A stretch of 64,000 nt of DNA from Acinetobacter junii CIP 64.5. Its GTDB lineage: Bacteria; Pseudomonadota; Gammaproteobacteria; Pseudomonadales; Moraxellaceae. Below, one piece after another: positions 29,011-36,548 of this stretch; the first letter of the stretch is position 1, and every line of letters starts with the position of its first letter. The translations under genes were made by a program, and so were the position numbers. Where the stretch lies: the NCBI RefSeq assembly GCF_000368765.1, contig NZ_KB849655.1:1185747-1249746 (forward strand), given 5' to 3'. Below the pieces are notes generated by a model. That model was not told where the DNA came from, did not search any database, and was given only the letters and a program-made list of their open reading frames with translations.

Positions 29011-30468
29011 ATGAGCGATATTTCTGCTCCTCAACACCTACAGCGTAAGCTTGGGGCACGCCATCTCAATATGATTGCCATCGGTGGATCGATTGGTACA
29101 GGCTTATTCCTTGCTTCAGGCTCTACGATCGCTACCGCAGGTCCTGGCGGTGCGTTACTCGCTTATGCACTTATTGGAATCATGATTTATTTCTTGATGA
29201 CTAGTTTAGGCGAGCTTGCAACTCATAACCCAAGTTCTGGTGCTTTCTTCACCTATGGTAGTCGCTATGTAGAAGAAGGTTTTGGTTTTGCTTTAGGATG
29301 GAACTATTGGTACAACTGGGCGATTACAGTCGCATTTGAATTAGTAGCCGTCCAATTCATCATGAAATTTTGGTTTCCAGAAATTTCTGGCTTCTATTGG
29401 AGTGCTGTATTTTTGGCTGTGATCTTTGCAATCAATGCAATGACGGTCAAAGGCTTTGGTGAAAGTGAATTCTGGTTTTCAATGATTAAAGTTATTGCCA
29501 TTATTGTATTTATCATCATCGGTATCGCAATGATTGCAAAAATTATGCTGACTCCAAATGTTTCTGCATTTAGCAACTGGACCAAAGGTGATGCGCCATT
29601 CGTTGGTGGATTACAAGCACTGGTTGGTGTTGCAATGATCGCAGGGTTCTCATTTCAAGGTACTGAAATGGTCGGTGTAGCTGCTGGTGAATCAAAAGAC
29701 CCTAAGAAAACAATTCCCTTGGCGATTAAACAGATTTTTTGGCGAATTCTACTTTTCTATATTTTGTGTATTTTCATCATTGGTACACTGGTCAGCTACG
29801 ATAATCCTTTGTTACTGCATGCCGCAGAAAGTGAAAATATTGCGCTTTCTCCATTTACTCTTCTCTATGAAAAAGCAGGATTCGCATTTGCTGCAAGCTT
29901 AATGAATGCAGTTATTCTGAGTGCAATTTTATCTGCGGGTAACTCTGGAATGTACTCTTCTACCCGTATGCTATTTGATATGGCTAAAGAAGGTCGTGCG
30001 CCAAAGTGGTTCTCCAAATTAGATACACGTGGCGTTCCAATGAATGCACTGTATGCAACTACAGCAGTTGCAGCATTATGTTTCCTAACGACATTTATCG
30101 GTGAGCAACAAGTTTTTAACTGGTTACTGAATATGTCAGGGATGTGTGGATTTATTGTCTGGCTAGGCATAGCAATATCACATTATCGTTTCCGCAAAGG
30201 CTATTTAGCTCAAGGACATAAGTTAGAAGACCTCGCTTATCGTGCAAAATTCTTTCCATTTGCACCGTGGTTTGCATTTATTCTCTGTTCCATCATTATT
30301 TTAGGTCAGAACTATCAAGCCCTGATTGGTGGAAAAATTGACTGGTTAGGACTACTTTCAACCTATATCAGTATTCCGCTATTTCTTGCAATTTGGTTAG
30401 GGTATAAGTGGAAACACAAGACCAAACTCATTGCTTACAAAGAGATGAATGTGAAAGAAGGTGAATAA
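29011..30468 (+). CDS. lysP: APC-family lysine permease (LysP-like)
   Basis: 485-residue amino acid permease with 12 membrane helices. It aligns along its full length with E. coli LysP as I recall it: ARHLNMIAIGGSIGTGLF at the start, YVEEGFGFALGWNYWYNWA, the GFSFQGTEMVGVAAGESKDP segment in TM6, and LGIAISHYRFRKGY near residue 390. LysP is a proton-coupled lysine importer in the inner membrane that also acts as co-sensor of CadC in enterobacteria; no CadC is in this window. An AAGGAAAT Shine-Dalgarno precedes the ATG. Substrate is inferred from similarity. Confidence 0.85.
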   Translation: MSDISAPQHLQRKLGARHLNMIAIGGSIGTGLFLASGSTIATAGPGGALLAYALIGIMIYFLMTSLGELATHNPSSGAFFTYGSRYVEEGFGFALGWNYWYNWAITVAFELVAVQFIMKFWFPEISGFYWSAVFLAVIFAINAMTVKGFGESEFWFSMIKVIAIIVFIIIGIAMIAKIMLTPNVSAFSNWTKGDAPFVGGLQALVGVAMIAGFSFQGTEMVGVAAGESKDPKKTIPLAIKQIFWRILLFYILCIFIIGTLVSYDNPLLLHAAESENIALSPFTLLYEKAGFAFAASLMNAVILSAILSAGNSGMYSSTRMLFDMAKEGRAPKWFSKLDTRGVPMNALYATTAVAALCFLTTFIGEQQVFNWLLNMSGMCGFIVWLGIAISHYRFRKGYLAQGHKLEDLAYRAKFFPFAPWFAFILCSIIILGQNYQALIGGKIDWLGLLSTYISIPLFLAIWLGYKWKHKTKLIAYKEMNVKEGE

Positions 30469-30484
30469 TAAATCTTAATTTCAC

Positions 30485-30512
30485 TTGACCCTTTGAGAAA
30501 TACGAGTAAAAT
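30485..30512 (+). promoter_or_regulatory. sigma70 promoter of the rtcB leader RNA
   Basis: TTGACC (30485-30490) and TAAAAT (30507-30512) are separated by 16 bases. The transcript would start near 30517-30521, just ahead of the structured leader. E. coli rtcBA uses sigma54 and RtcR; here no GG-N10-GC sigma54 box is seen at this place. Confidence 0.65.
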
Positions 30513-30555
30513 TCACGCTCATATTTTCATCGGCAATTTATATAGGAGGACACAC

Positions 30556-30585
30556 ATGCCATTACTACAAAGGAAAACACTTTAA
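30556..30585 (+). CDS. Possible 9-residue leader peptide
   Basis: ATG preceded by a textbook GGAGG Shine-Dalgarno at 30545-30549, six bases away, and closed by TAA after nine codons (MPLLQRKTL). The Shine-Dalgarno and start codon sit in the 5' arm of hairpin P1, so translation and folding would compete. It has no run of a single amino acid codon, so classical amino-acid attenuation is unlikely. It could be chance within a structured RNA. Confidence 0.35.
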   Translation: MPLLQRKTL

Positions 30586-30652
30586 GATTTGGCACTGTGT
30601 GGTCTCACGGACAAGTGACAAATCAAATGATCACTTGTCCGAATGCTCTTCT

Positions 30653-30678
30653 AAACCTAGCATTCGCTAGGTTTTTTT
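30653..30678 (+). terminator. Intrinsic terminator upstream of rtcB
   Basis: 9-bp stem AAACCTAGC/GCTAGGTTT with tetraloop ATTC and seven T residues, ending 42 bases before the rtcB ATG. Transcripts from the promoter at 30485 must pass it to reach rtcB. Confidence 0.85.
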
Positions 30679-30719
30679 ATGCCTATTCGGACAGAAATTT
30701 CGCTAATCGAGAAATAAAA

Positions 30720-31925
30720 ATGGGCATACAAAAAATACTCAATGCTGAAGCTCAATACGGTGTACCTGTGAAGATATTCACCAACGATATTGATAATGAA
30801 AGCATTGAACAACTGAAGAAAATGGCACAACTGCAATTTGTTTATTCTCATATTGCAGTCATGCCCGATGTACATGTTGGTAAAGGTGCGACAGTCGGAA
30901 GCGTTATACCAACTAAACATGCAATTATACCCGCAGCTGTGGGCGTAGATATTGGCTGTGGTATGAATGCGATTCGACTCAATTTAAAAGCTTCACAACT
31001 TCCTGATAATCTTTCGTCATTGCGTAATGCAATCGAAAGAAAAGTTCCCGTAGGATTTGAGTTACATAAACAAGTGAAAGCGAAAGCATCTAGCATTATT
31101 CCGTTAGAAAAACGCTTACAACCAATCGTAAAAAAACATCCTGGTTTAATCAGAATGCTCAGAAATTTTGATTTAACTTGGCAAAAACAACTTGGAACTT
31201 TAGGTGGTGGCAACCATTTTATTGAACTCTGCTTAGACGAAAATCAAGATGTTTGGGTCATGTTACATTCTGGCAGTCGTGGATTAGGTAATGTGATCGG
31301 AACGTATTTTATTGATCTGGCGAAGAAAGAAGCTCAACATCGCTTTGGTCATGTTCCTGATAAAGATTTAAGTTATTTCGCAGAAGGATCATGTAGTTTT
31401 AATGATTATGTTGAAGCCGTTGAATGGGCTCAAGAATATGCTTTTGAAAATCGTCGTGAAATGATGCGATTAATTTTAGAAGCCATTCGCCCCCTACTTC
31501 CACCCTTTCAACTCACTAAAGAAGCTATAAATTGCCACCACAATTATGTCAGTCGAGAGAATCATTTCGGTGAAGATCTTTTTATAACACGTAAAGGAGC
31601 AATTCGTGCTGGACCTGATGAATTAGGAATTATTCCGGGTTCTATGGGTACACGTTCTTATATTGTTAAAGGTAGAGCAAATCCTGAAGCATTCTGCTCA
31701 TGTTCACATGGTGCAGGTCGGAGAATGAGTCGTCATAAGGCAAAATTGTTATTTAGCCAAGATGATTTAATTCAACAAACTCGAGGAATCGAATGTCGAA
31801 AAGATCCAAGTGTAATTGATGAAATTCCTAGCGCTTATAAAGACATCGATCAAGTCATGCAGAATCAATCGGATCTCATCGAGATCATTCACACGCTTAA
31901 ACAAGTTCTATGTATAAAAGGTTAA
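30720..31925 (+). CDS. rtcB: RNA-splicing ligase RtcB
   Basis: 401-residue GTP- and manganese-dependent RNA ligase joining 2',3'-cyclic or 3'-phosphate ends to 5'-OH ends. It aligns with E. coli RtcB over the whole length. Catalytic residues are intact: GVDIGCGM (Asp77, Cys80), GGGNHFIE (His166), LHSGSRG (His183), NCHHNY (His273) and the guanylylated His330 in CSCSHGAGR. I use the ATG at 30720; the frame is open to a GTG at 30597, but that extension runs through the terminator hairpin and lacks homology. The ribosome binding site (GAGAAA) is weak and can fold into a small hairpin with ATTTC upstream. No rtcA or rtcR is next to it; a 52-residue gene follows by 4 bases. Confidence 0.95.
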   Translation: MGIQKILNAEAQYGVPVKIFTNDIDNESIEQLKKMAQLQFVYSHIAVMPDVHVGKGATVGSVIPTKHAIIPAAVGVDIGCGMNAIRLNLKASQLPDNLSSLRNAIERKVPVGFELHKQVKAKASSIIPLEKRLQPIVKKHPGLIRMLRNFDLTWQKQLGTLGGGNHFIELCLDENQDVWVMLHSGSRGLGNVIGTYFIDLAKKEAQHRFGHVPDKDLSYFAEGSCSFNDYVEAVEWAQEYAFENRREMMRLILEAIRPLLPPFQLTKEAINCHHNYVSRENHFGEDLFITRKGAIRAGPDELGIIPGSMGTRSYIVKGRANPEAFCSCSHGAGRRMSRHKAKLLFSQDDLIQQTRGIECRKDPSVIDEIPSAYKDIDQVMQNQSDLIEIIHTLKQVLCIKG

Positions 31926-31929
31926 ATAA

Positions 31930-32088
31930 ATGAAACTTAAAGAAATGCCTAAAATCAAAGTTCGCAATCCCGTCGCATTATCCCCTTTACTACAGAAAGG
32001 TGGAATACATGAAACTGAGAAGCCTCGTGCACAACATCGTCGGGATCGTCAACAAACCAAACAACAACTAAGTAAAGGTGTTTGGTAA
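31930..32088 (+). CDS. Small basic protein following rtcB
   Basis: 52-residue protein, strongly basic (many Arg, Lys, His, Gln), no membrane segment. The centre carries VRNPVALSPLLQKGGIHE, followed by an arginine/glutamine-rich helix (RAQHRRDRQQTKQQL). I have a loose memory of similar short proteins with an N-P-hydrophobic-KGG-H core in other proteobacteria, but no function. The start is 4 bases past the rtcB stop, so it must be translated from the same message. A nucleic-acid-binding role is plausible from charge only. Confidence 0.75.
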   Translation: MKLKEMPKIKVRNPVALSPLLQKGGIHETEKPRAQHRRDRQQTKQQLSKGVW

Positions 32089-32165
32089 TTTTTATCTTAA
32101 ATCTTGAATATATAAGATTCAAAAGTGTGGAGAATTAAAATGTTTATTTATCTTAAATTTGGCAA

Positions 32166-32197
32166 TAAAAAAGCGACTCATAAGAGTCGCTTTTTTT
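32166..32197 (-). terminator. Terminator of ompA (also stops the rtcB transcript)
   Basis: Stem AAAAAGCGACTC/GAGTCGCTTTTT with loop ATAA and T-runs usable in both directions between convergent genes. Confidence 0.9.
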
Positions 32198-32212
32198 AGT
32201 TCAAAAACTCAA

Positions 32213-33277
32213 TTATTGAGCTTGTTGACCTGGTTGAACTAAAACAGTACGGCTACCAGTGATCGCAGCGAATACGCGACGGTTCATAGCACGACCTTCT
32301 TTAGTTTTGTTGTCAGCAATCGGTTGATCCCAAGCGAAACCTTGAGTAGACAAACGAGATGCATCAACGTTGTATTCGTTTACAAGAGCTGATTTAACAG
32401 AGTTAGCACGAGCTAAAGATAAACGTTCGTTTAACTTACGTGGACCAGTGTTATCTGTGTGACCTTCAATACGAGCAGTCGCATTCGGGTATTCAGCTAA
32501 CTTCTCTGCAACTTTAGCAATTTCAGATTTGTATTGTGGTTTGATGTCTGACTTGTTTGTATCAAAGAATACGCGAAGTTCCATGTTAAGGTCTTCAGTC
32601 AATTCTTGTGGCTGCGGCTGTGGTTGAACTGGTACTGGTTCAACTGGAGCAACTTCTACTACTGGGGCAGCTGGCTTCAAGTGACCGCCAAGAACTACGT
32701 TTAAACCAGCAAGAGCTGTGTAGTTCCAGAAGTCTTCATCGATATTATAAGTACCACGAGCTTCTGTACGAAGAGATAAAGCATCATTTAAGCGCCAGAA
32801 AGCACCAAAACCAGCATTACCTAAAGTACCTTCTTCTTTCAAACCACGACCAACACGACCCAATTGAGCTTCGTTAGCATCAGTGAAAGAATATTTATAA
32901 TGACCAGCACCTAATAATACGTATGGCTTGATTTTGCTATCGTAGTTTTTAGTGATTAGATCAGAAGTAACATAGAAGTTACCGTTGATTTGTTGTTGCT
33001 TGTATTCACCATTCGGTGCTGCACTAGTAACGTCACCTTTAACTTGGTTGTATTCAGTTTCAAAACCCAACCAAGGTGTTAATTCAACACCAAGAGCTGC
33101 ACCAACGAATAAATCGTCCTGTAACTCACCAGCATTTGTTAAGTTTTCAGTGCTGTTGTTGTGCTTAGAATCTTGGAATGTGTAACCAAGCATTAATGGA
33201 GTTACTGTTACACCCGCATTAGCAGCAGCTAAAGGAGCAGCAACAAGCATAGCAAGTGCAATACGACTCAATTTCAT
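32213..33277 (-). CDS. ompA: Outer membrane protein A
   Basis: 354-residue Acinetobacter OmpA. The signal peptide ([21 protein letters not shown]) is followed by an 8-stranded barrel (about residues 22-200), a Pro/Val/Gln linker ([15 protein letters not shown], repeated PQ) and a C-terminal OmpA-like peptidoglycan-binding domain with [20 protein letters not shown] carrying the diaminopimelate-binding Asp and Arg. It ties the outer membrane to murein, is a major slow porin and adhesin. The loops around residues 45-60 and 130-150 differ from those I recall in A. baumannii. A TGGAGGA Shine-Dalgarno supports the start. Confidence 0.96.
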   Translation of the reverse strand: MKLSRIALAMLVAAPLAAANAGVTVTPLMLGYTFQDSKHNNSTENLTNAGELQDDLFVGAALGVELTPWLGFETEYNQVKGDVTSAAPNGEYKQQQINGNFYVTSDLITKNYDSKIKPYVLLGAGHYKYSFTDANEAQLGRVGRGLKEEGTLGNAGFGAFWRLNDALSLRTEARGTYNIDEDFWNYTALAGLNVVLGGHLKPAAPVVEVAPVEPVPVQPQPQPQELTEDLNMELRVFFDTNKSDIKPQYKSEIAKVAEKLAEYPNATARIEGHTDNTGPRKLNERLSLARANSVKSALVNEYNVDASRLSTQGFAWDQPIADNKTKEGRAMNRRVFAAITGSRTVLVQPGQQAQ

Positions 33278-33663
33278 GGATATCCTCCAGAGATAACAAT
33301 TGTTTGTTGTTCAAGCTTAGCCTATGAGTTTTGGCCCCATAAACACAGAAGTGTTCACAGTATTATTTTTAAGCTATTCACTTCACTTTGAATCATACAA
33401 ACACTTGATGAATTTTCCAAGTGCTTGATAACTTTAACCTCGTAAATTATTGACAAAATTTCTTACAATTTCCGTTGTAGTTCAGTAAATTTTAATTCAA
33501 TTTTAAAGTCTGAATAGCTTATTGTTCGCTCTCTTCAAGTTTAACAGCATTTGCTGCATGAAGTAATCTTTAGTTTCGCAATAGTAAACTTAAATTAATA
33601 AATACAGTAATTACTTAACACTTTGTTAATAAAAAAATTACAGAAACACCAACAGGTAATATT
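33278..33663. other. 386-base divergent region between ompA and the pseudopilin gene
   Basis: Holds the ompA 5' untranslated region with a TGGAGGA ribosome binding site and AT-rich sequence presumably containing both divergent promoters. I found no open frame, RNA gene or strong hairpin. Confidence 0.5.
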
Positions 33664-34176
33664 ATGTTTAAATTTTCCGGCTTTACGCTGCCTGAAATCA
33701 TCATAACGATTGCAATTTCCGCAATTTTAGTCAGCCTAGCACATCCTTACTTCATCGAAATATTAATTTCAATTGAAGTAAAACAAATTAAAAAGACTCT
33801 CACAATTTACATACAAAAAGCCAAATACGATGCACAAACCTATCAGAAAAATGTGACTTTGTGCGCAACTCAAGACTTTAGTTCTTGTAGTAGCGATTGG
33901 AATCATGGATTTATTGGTTTTCTTGACGCTAATCGTAATAAAAGACGCGATATCACAGAAACTATTCTGTATTCAAATCCAGTCCAACCTAAATATGGCT
34001 CATTGGCATGGCGTGGCACTCTGAATATTAACTCACTCACCTTTCAGGGAGATACGGGGTTACCACGTGGTTCAAATGGCAGTTTCTATTATTGTTCTAG
34101 TCGATCAAACCACCATCTCCAAATCATCTTAAGTAATATGGGGCATGTTCGTACGCAAGAAATTTCCAGCTGCTAA
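33664..34176 (+). CDS. fimT: GspH/FimT-type minor pseudopilin
   Basis: 170-residue type IV prepilin-like protein. The leader MFKFSG is followed by FTLPEIIITIAISAILVSLA, the hydrophobic helix of prepilins; cleavage after Gly6 by prepilin peptidase PilD gives a methylated Phe. The invariant Glu5 of the mature protein is present. The C-terminal part has the GspH-like pattern with WNHGFIGFLDANRNKRRD and four or more cysteines (CSS, YYC, final C). FimT-type proteins prime the pilus and in some competent bacteria bind DNA. It is not adjacent to other pilin genes. FimU is the main alternative. Confidence 0.8.
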   Translation: MFKFSGFTLPEIIITIAISAILVSLAHPYFIEILISIEVKQIKKTLTIYIQKAKYDAQTYQKNVTLCATQDFSSCSSDWNHGFIGFLDANRNKRRDITETILYSNPVQPKYGSLAWRGTLNINSLTFQGDTGLPRGSNGSFYYCSSRSNHHLQIILSNMGHVRTQEISSC

Positions 34177-34288
34177 AAAACTCTTCAGTCTAGCGAATAC
34201 GATGTAAAACACTTTATTGACAGAGTTTTTTTAATATACTGCATAGGTTTTGAACATTCTCAGCAAATTATAAGTCTGGAGACATACA

Positions 34289-35464
34289 ATGACTGACATC
34301 GTAATTGTAAATGGCGCTCGCACAGCTATGGGCGGCTTCCAAGGTGCTTTATCGAGTGCCACAGCACCTGAATTAGGTGCTATCACGATCAAAGAAGCGA
34401 TCGCACGTTCAGGCTTACAACCAACTGATGTTGAAGAAGTTATCATGGGTTGTGTTCTTCCAGCGGGACTAAAACAAGGACCTGCACGCCAAGCAATGCG
34501 TAAAGCAGGCTTACCTGACTCTACAGGCGCTGTAACAATTAATAAATTGTGTGGCTCTGGTATGAAAGCAGTGATGCAAGCAGCAGATATGATCAAAGCT
34601 GGTAGTGCTGAGATCGTTGTTGCTGGCGGTATGGAGTCAATGACCAATGCTCCTTACGTATTACCAAAAGCTCGAGCAGGTTACCGCATGGGTCATGGTG
34701 AAATTAAAGATCATATGTTCTTTGATGGTCTAGAAGATGCAGAAACAGGTCGTTTAATGGGTTCATTTGCACAAGATATGGCAAATACTCGTGGCTATAC
34801 CCGTCAGCAAATGGATGACTTTGCAATTCGCTCTTTACAACGTGCACAAAAAGCAATTACTGAAGGTTATTTCAAAGATGAAATCGTTCCAGTAACTGTT
34901 TCTAGCCGTAAAGGTGATGTTGTTGTTGATCAAGACGAACAACCATTGAATGCAAAAATTGATAAAATTCCAAGTTTAAAACCTGCATTTGCAAAAGACG
35001 GTACAATTACCGCTGCAAATGCAAGCTCTATCTCTGATGGTGCTTCTGCACTTGTACTTACTTCAGCAGATGTTGCTTCTGCACGTGGTTTACAACCTTT
35101 AGCAAAAATCATCGCTACGGCTTCTAACTCTCAACACCCTTCTGAATTCACAATTGCTCCTGTTGGTGCGATTGAGAAAGTATTGAAGAAAGCAGGTTGG
35201 GATGCACAAGAAGTTGATCTTTGGGAAATCAATGAAGCTTTTGCTATGGTGACAATGTGCCCAATCGATGACTTTAAACTAGATGCTGAAAAAGTGAATA
35301 TCAATGGTGGTGCTTGTGCTTTAGGCCACCCTGTTGGTTCTACGGGATCACGTATCATTCTTACATTAATCCACGCTCTCAAGCGTACTGACGGTAAGAA
35401 AGGCGTTGCAGCATTATGTATCGGTGGTGGTGAAGCAACTGCTGTTGCGATTGAACTGATCTAA
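34289..35464 (+). CDS. Acetyl-CoA C-acetyltransferase (thiolase)
   Basis: 391-residue biosynthetic/degradative thiolase interconverting two acetyl-CoA and acetoacetyl-CoA. Nucleophile Cys88 lies in NKLCGSGMKAV, the catalytic His in GGACALGHPVGSTGSR (about 346), and the second Cys in ALCIGGGEA near the C-terminus; NEAFA is also conserved. The presence of a Met-containing loop (PYRMGHGEI-like) fits acetoacetyl-CoA thiolases such as AtoB/PhaA. The gene is alone, between the pseudopilin and a VOC gene, with a double terminator after it. Physiological direction is undecided. Confidence 0.88.
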   Translation: MTDIVIVNGARTAMGGFQGALSSATAPELGAITIKEAIARSGLQPTDVEEVIMGCVLPAGLKQGPARQAMRKAGLPDSTGAVTINKLCGSGMKAVMQAADMIKAGSAEIVVAGGMESMTNAPYVLPKARAGYRMGHGEIKDHMFFDGLEDAETGRLMGSFAQDMANTRGYTRQQMDDFAIRSLQRAQKAITEGYFKDEIVPVTVSSRKGDVVVDQDEQPLNAKIDKIPSLKPAFAKDGTITAANASSISDGASALVLTSADVASARGLQPLAKIIATASNSQHPSEFTIAPVGAIEKVLKKAGWDAQEVDLWEINEAFAMVTMCPIDDFKLDAEKVNINGGACALGHPVGSTGSRIILTLIHALKRTDGKKGVAALCIGGGEATAVAIELI

Positions 35465-35476
35465 AAATAACGTGTG

Positions 35477-35504
35477 AACCTTACTATTAAATAATAGTAA
35501 GGTT
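35477..35504 (+). terminator. First hairpin after thiolase gene
   Basis: Perfect 12-bp stem AACCTTACTATT/AATAGTAAGGTT with a 4-base loop, no T-run; directly followed by a second hairpin. Confidence 0.6.
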
Positions 35505-35507
35505 GCA

Positions 35508-35541
35508 ACAGAAATCCTGCTATATGCAGGATTTCTGTTTT
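35508..35541 (+). terminator. Terminator of thiolase gene
   Basis: Perfect 13-bp stem ACAGAAATCCTGC/GCAGGATTTCTGT with loop TATAT and a short T-run. Confidence 0.85.
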
Positions 35542-35623
35542 CTATAATTACAAAAAATAATTCACCCAGCGTTCAAATATCGGTACGTTATGCAGTGTAT
35601 AAAAAAACAACAAGGAGCAAAAA

Positions 35624-36067
35624 ATGCAACTAAATCACTATTTGAACTTTAAAGGACAAACAGAACAGGCTTTTATTTTTTATCAATCAGTTTTTGGCGG
35701 TGAATTTGCAATCATTAGCCGTTATGGAGATATGCCACCGACAGAAGGTGTAACTTTATCTGAGGCCGATAAAAGCTTAATTCTACATGTATCTTTACCA
35801 ATCAATGAATATACAGTTTTAATGGGATCAGATGTAAACGATCAATTCTGTGCCCCAAACGCGGGTTTCATTCAAGGAAACAATCATTATATTTCTATTA
35901 ATATTGAACATGATGAAACTGAGGCACGCCGTTTATTCAATCAGCTTTCCGTTCATGGTCATATTGAAATGCAACTTGAGAAAACTTTCTGGGGTGCACT
36001 TTACGGTGCTTTTACTGATCAGTTCGGCATTAAATGGATGGTGAATTGTCAGTTAGAAGATATATAA
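35624..36067 (+). CDS. VOC superfamily protein (PhnB/YjdN-like)
   Basis: 147-residue protein of the glyoxalase/bleomycin-resistance fold in the PhnB branch: N-terminal HYLNFKGQTEQAFIFYQSVF, GDMPP, and C-terminal FWGALYGAFTDQFGIKWMVN are typical. Members include enzymes and non-catalytic binders; the substrate is unknown. Single gene, with an AAGGAG ribosome binding site and a bidirectional terminator shared with the SMR gene. Confidence 0.85.
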   Translation: MQLNHYLNFKGQTEQAFIFYQSVFGGEFAIISRYGDMPPTEGVTLSEADKSLILHVSLPINEYTVLMGSDVNDQFCAPNAGFIQGNNHYISINIEHDETEARRLFNQLSVHGHIEMQLEKTFWGALYGAFTDQFGIKWMVNCQLEDI

Positions 36068-36077
36068 GAAAAATCTT

Positions 36078-36112
36078 AAGTACTATCAAAAGAAACTTTT
36101 TTGATAGTACTT
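36078..36112. terminator. Bidirectional terminator between VOC and SMR genes
   Basis: Stem AAGTACTATCAAAA/TTTTGATAGTACTT around GAAAC and extra T residues, between convergent genes. Confidence 0.85.
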
Positions 36113-36466
36113 TTAAACATCAATATTTGAGTATTGTGCAATTATCATCAAACCGATGGTAATAAAACCGATTCCAATCCAACCCGCTAAATCAATATTC
36201 TGCCCCAAAAAAACTTTTGCTAGTGCTGCTGTCGCAATTACACCAATACCAGACCAAAGCACATATAAAATTCCGGCTTGCATATATTTCAAAGCAATCG
36301 CAGCACAAGTAAACGAAATAAGATACAGTACCAAAGCAATAGCTTGATCCAGCTTATTGACCAATCCATTTGCTTTGGCTGAATAAAAAGTTGAAAGTAC
36401 ATCAGTTGCTATAGCGATTAATAGCCAAATTACACCTGGATTGATTTTTGATAAGAGAGTTAGCAT
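36113..36466 (-). CDS. Small multidrug resistance (SMR) family transporter with Asp at the essential acidic site
   Basis: 117 residues, four membrane helices. Alignment with EmrE by eye: IWLLIAIATDVLSTFYSAK with the TM1 helix, GILYVLWSGIGVIATAAL with the TM3 signature (Tyr and Trp conserved), and LGQNIDLAGWIGIGFITIG with TM4. The membrane-embedded Glu14 of EmrE, which binds both proton and drug, is replaced by Asp22 here. The protein probably acts as an antiparallel dimer in the inner membrane. It is unlike AbeS of A. baumannii in the N-terminal half. Substrate is unknown; guanidinium or amine export cannot be excluded. Its promoter lies upstream at about 36470-36500. Confidence 0.8.
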   Translation of the reverse strand: MLTLLSKINPGVIWLLIAIATDVLSTFYSAKANGLVNKLDQAIALVLYLISFTCAAIALKYMQAGILYVLWSGIGVIATAALAKVFLGQNIDLAGWIGIGFITIGLMIIAQYSNIDV

Positions 36467-36507
36467 TGTTATTTTTCAGCTCTTGATTAATCCAATTTTA
36501 CAAAACA

Positions 36508-36535
36508 AAAAAGCTGAACCTTAGTTCAGCTTATT
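36508..36535 (-). terminator. Terminator of the sulfite reductase operon
   Basis: 9-bp stem AAGCTGAAC/GTTCAGCTT just after the DUF934 stop, with a T-run in the transcribed direction (A-run 36504-36512 on the plus strand). Confidence 0.85.
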
Positions 36536-36548
36536 GATTATGGGTGGC

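Larger units (their letters stand above)
30519..30678 (+). ncRNA. Structured leader RNA upstream of rtcB
   Basis: About 160 bases between a promoter and an intrinsic terminator. Three hairpins are visible. P1 pairs 30546-30556 (GAGGACACACA) with 30596-30606 (TGTGTGGTCTC), one mismatch, and continues with TGCCA/TGGCA (30557-30561 with 30590-30594). P2 is a perfect 11-bp stem, CGGACAAGTGA (30608-30618) with TCACTTGTCCG (30631-30641). P3 is the terminator at 30653-30678. The 3' arm of P2 can instead pair with ATTCGGACA at 30685-30693, beyond the terminator. It may be an attenuator, a free small RNA, or an RtcB substrate. I do not recognise a known RNA family. Confidence 0.6.

Noticed and set aside
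30597..30719. N-terminal extension of rtcB from a GTG at 30597
   Set aside because: It runs through hairpin 2 and the intrinsic terminator, has no ribosome binding site, and homology to RtcB begins at the ATG at 30720.
32140..32199. 19-codon frame with a GTGGAG sequence before the ompA terminator
   Set aside because: Its second half is the terminator stem itself and the peptide has no recognisable character; most likely chance.
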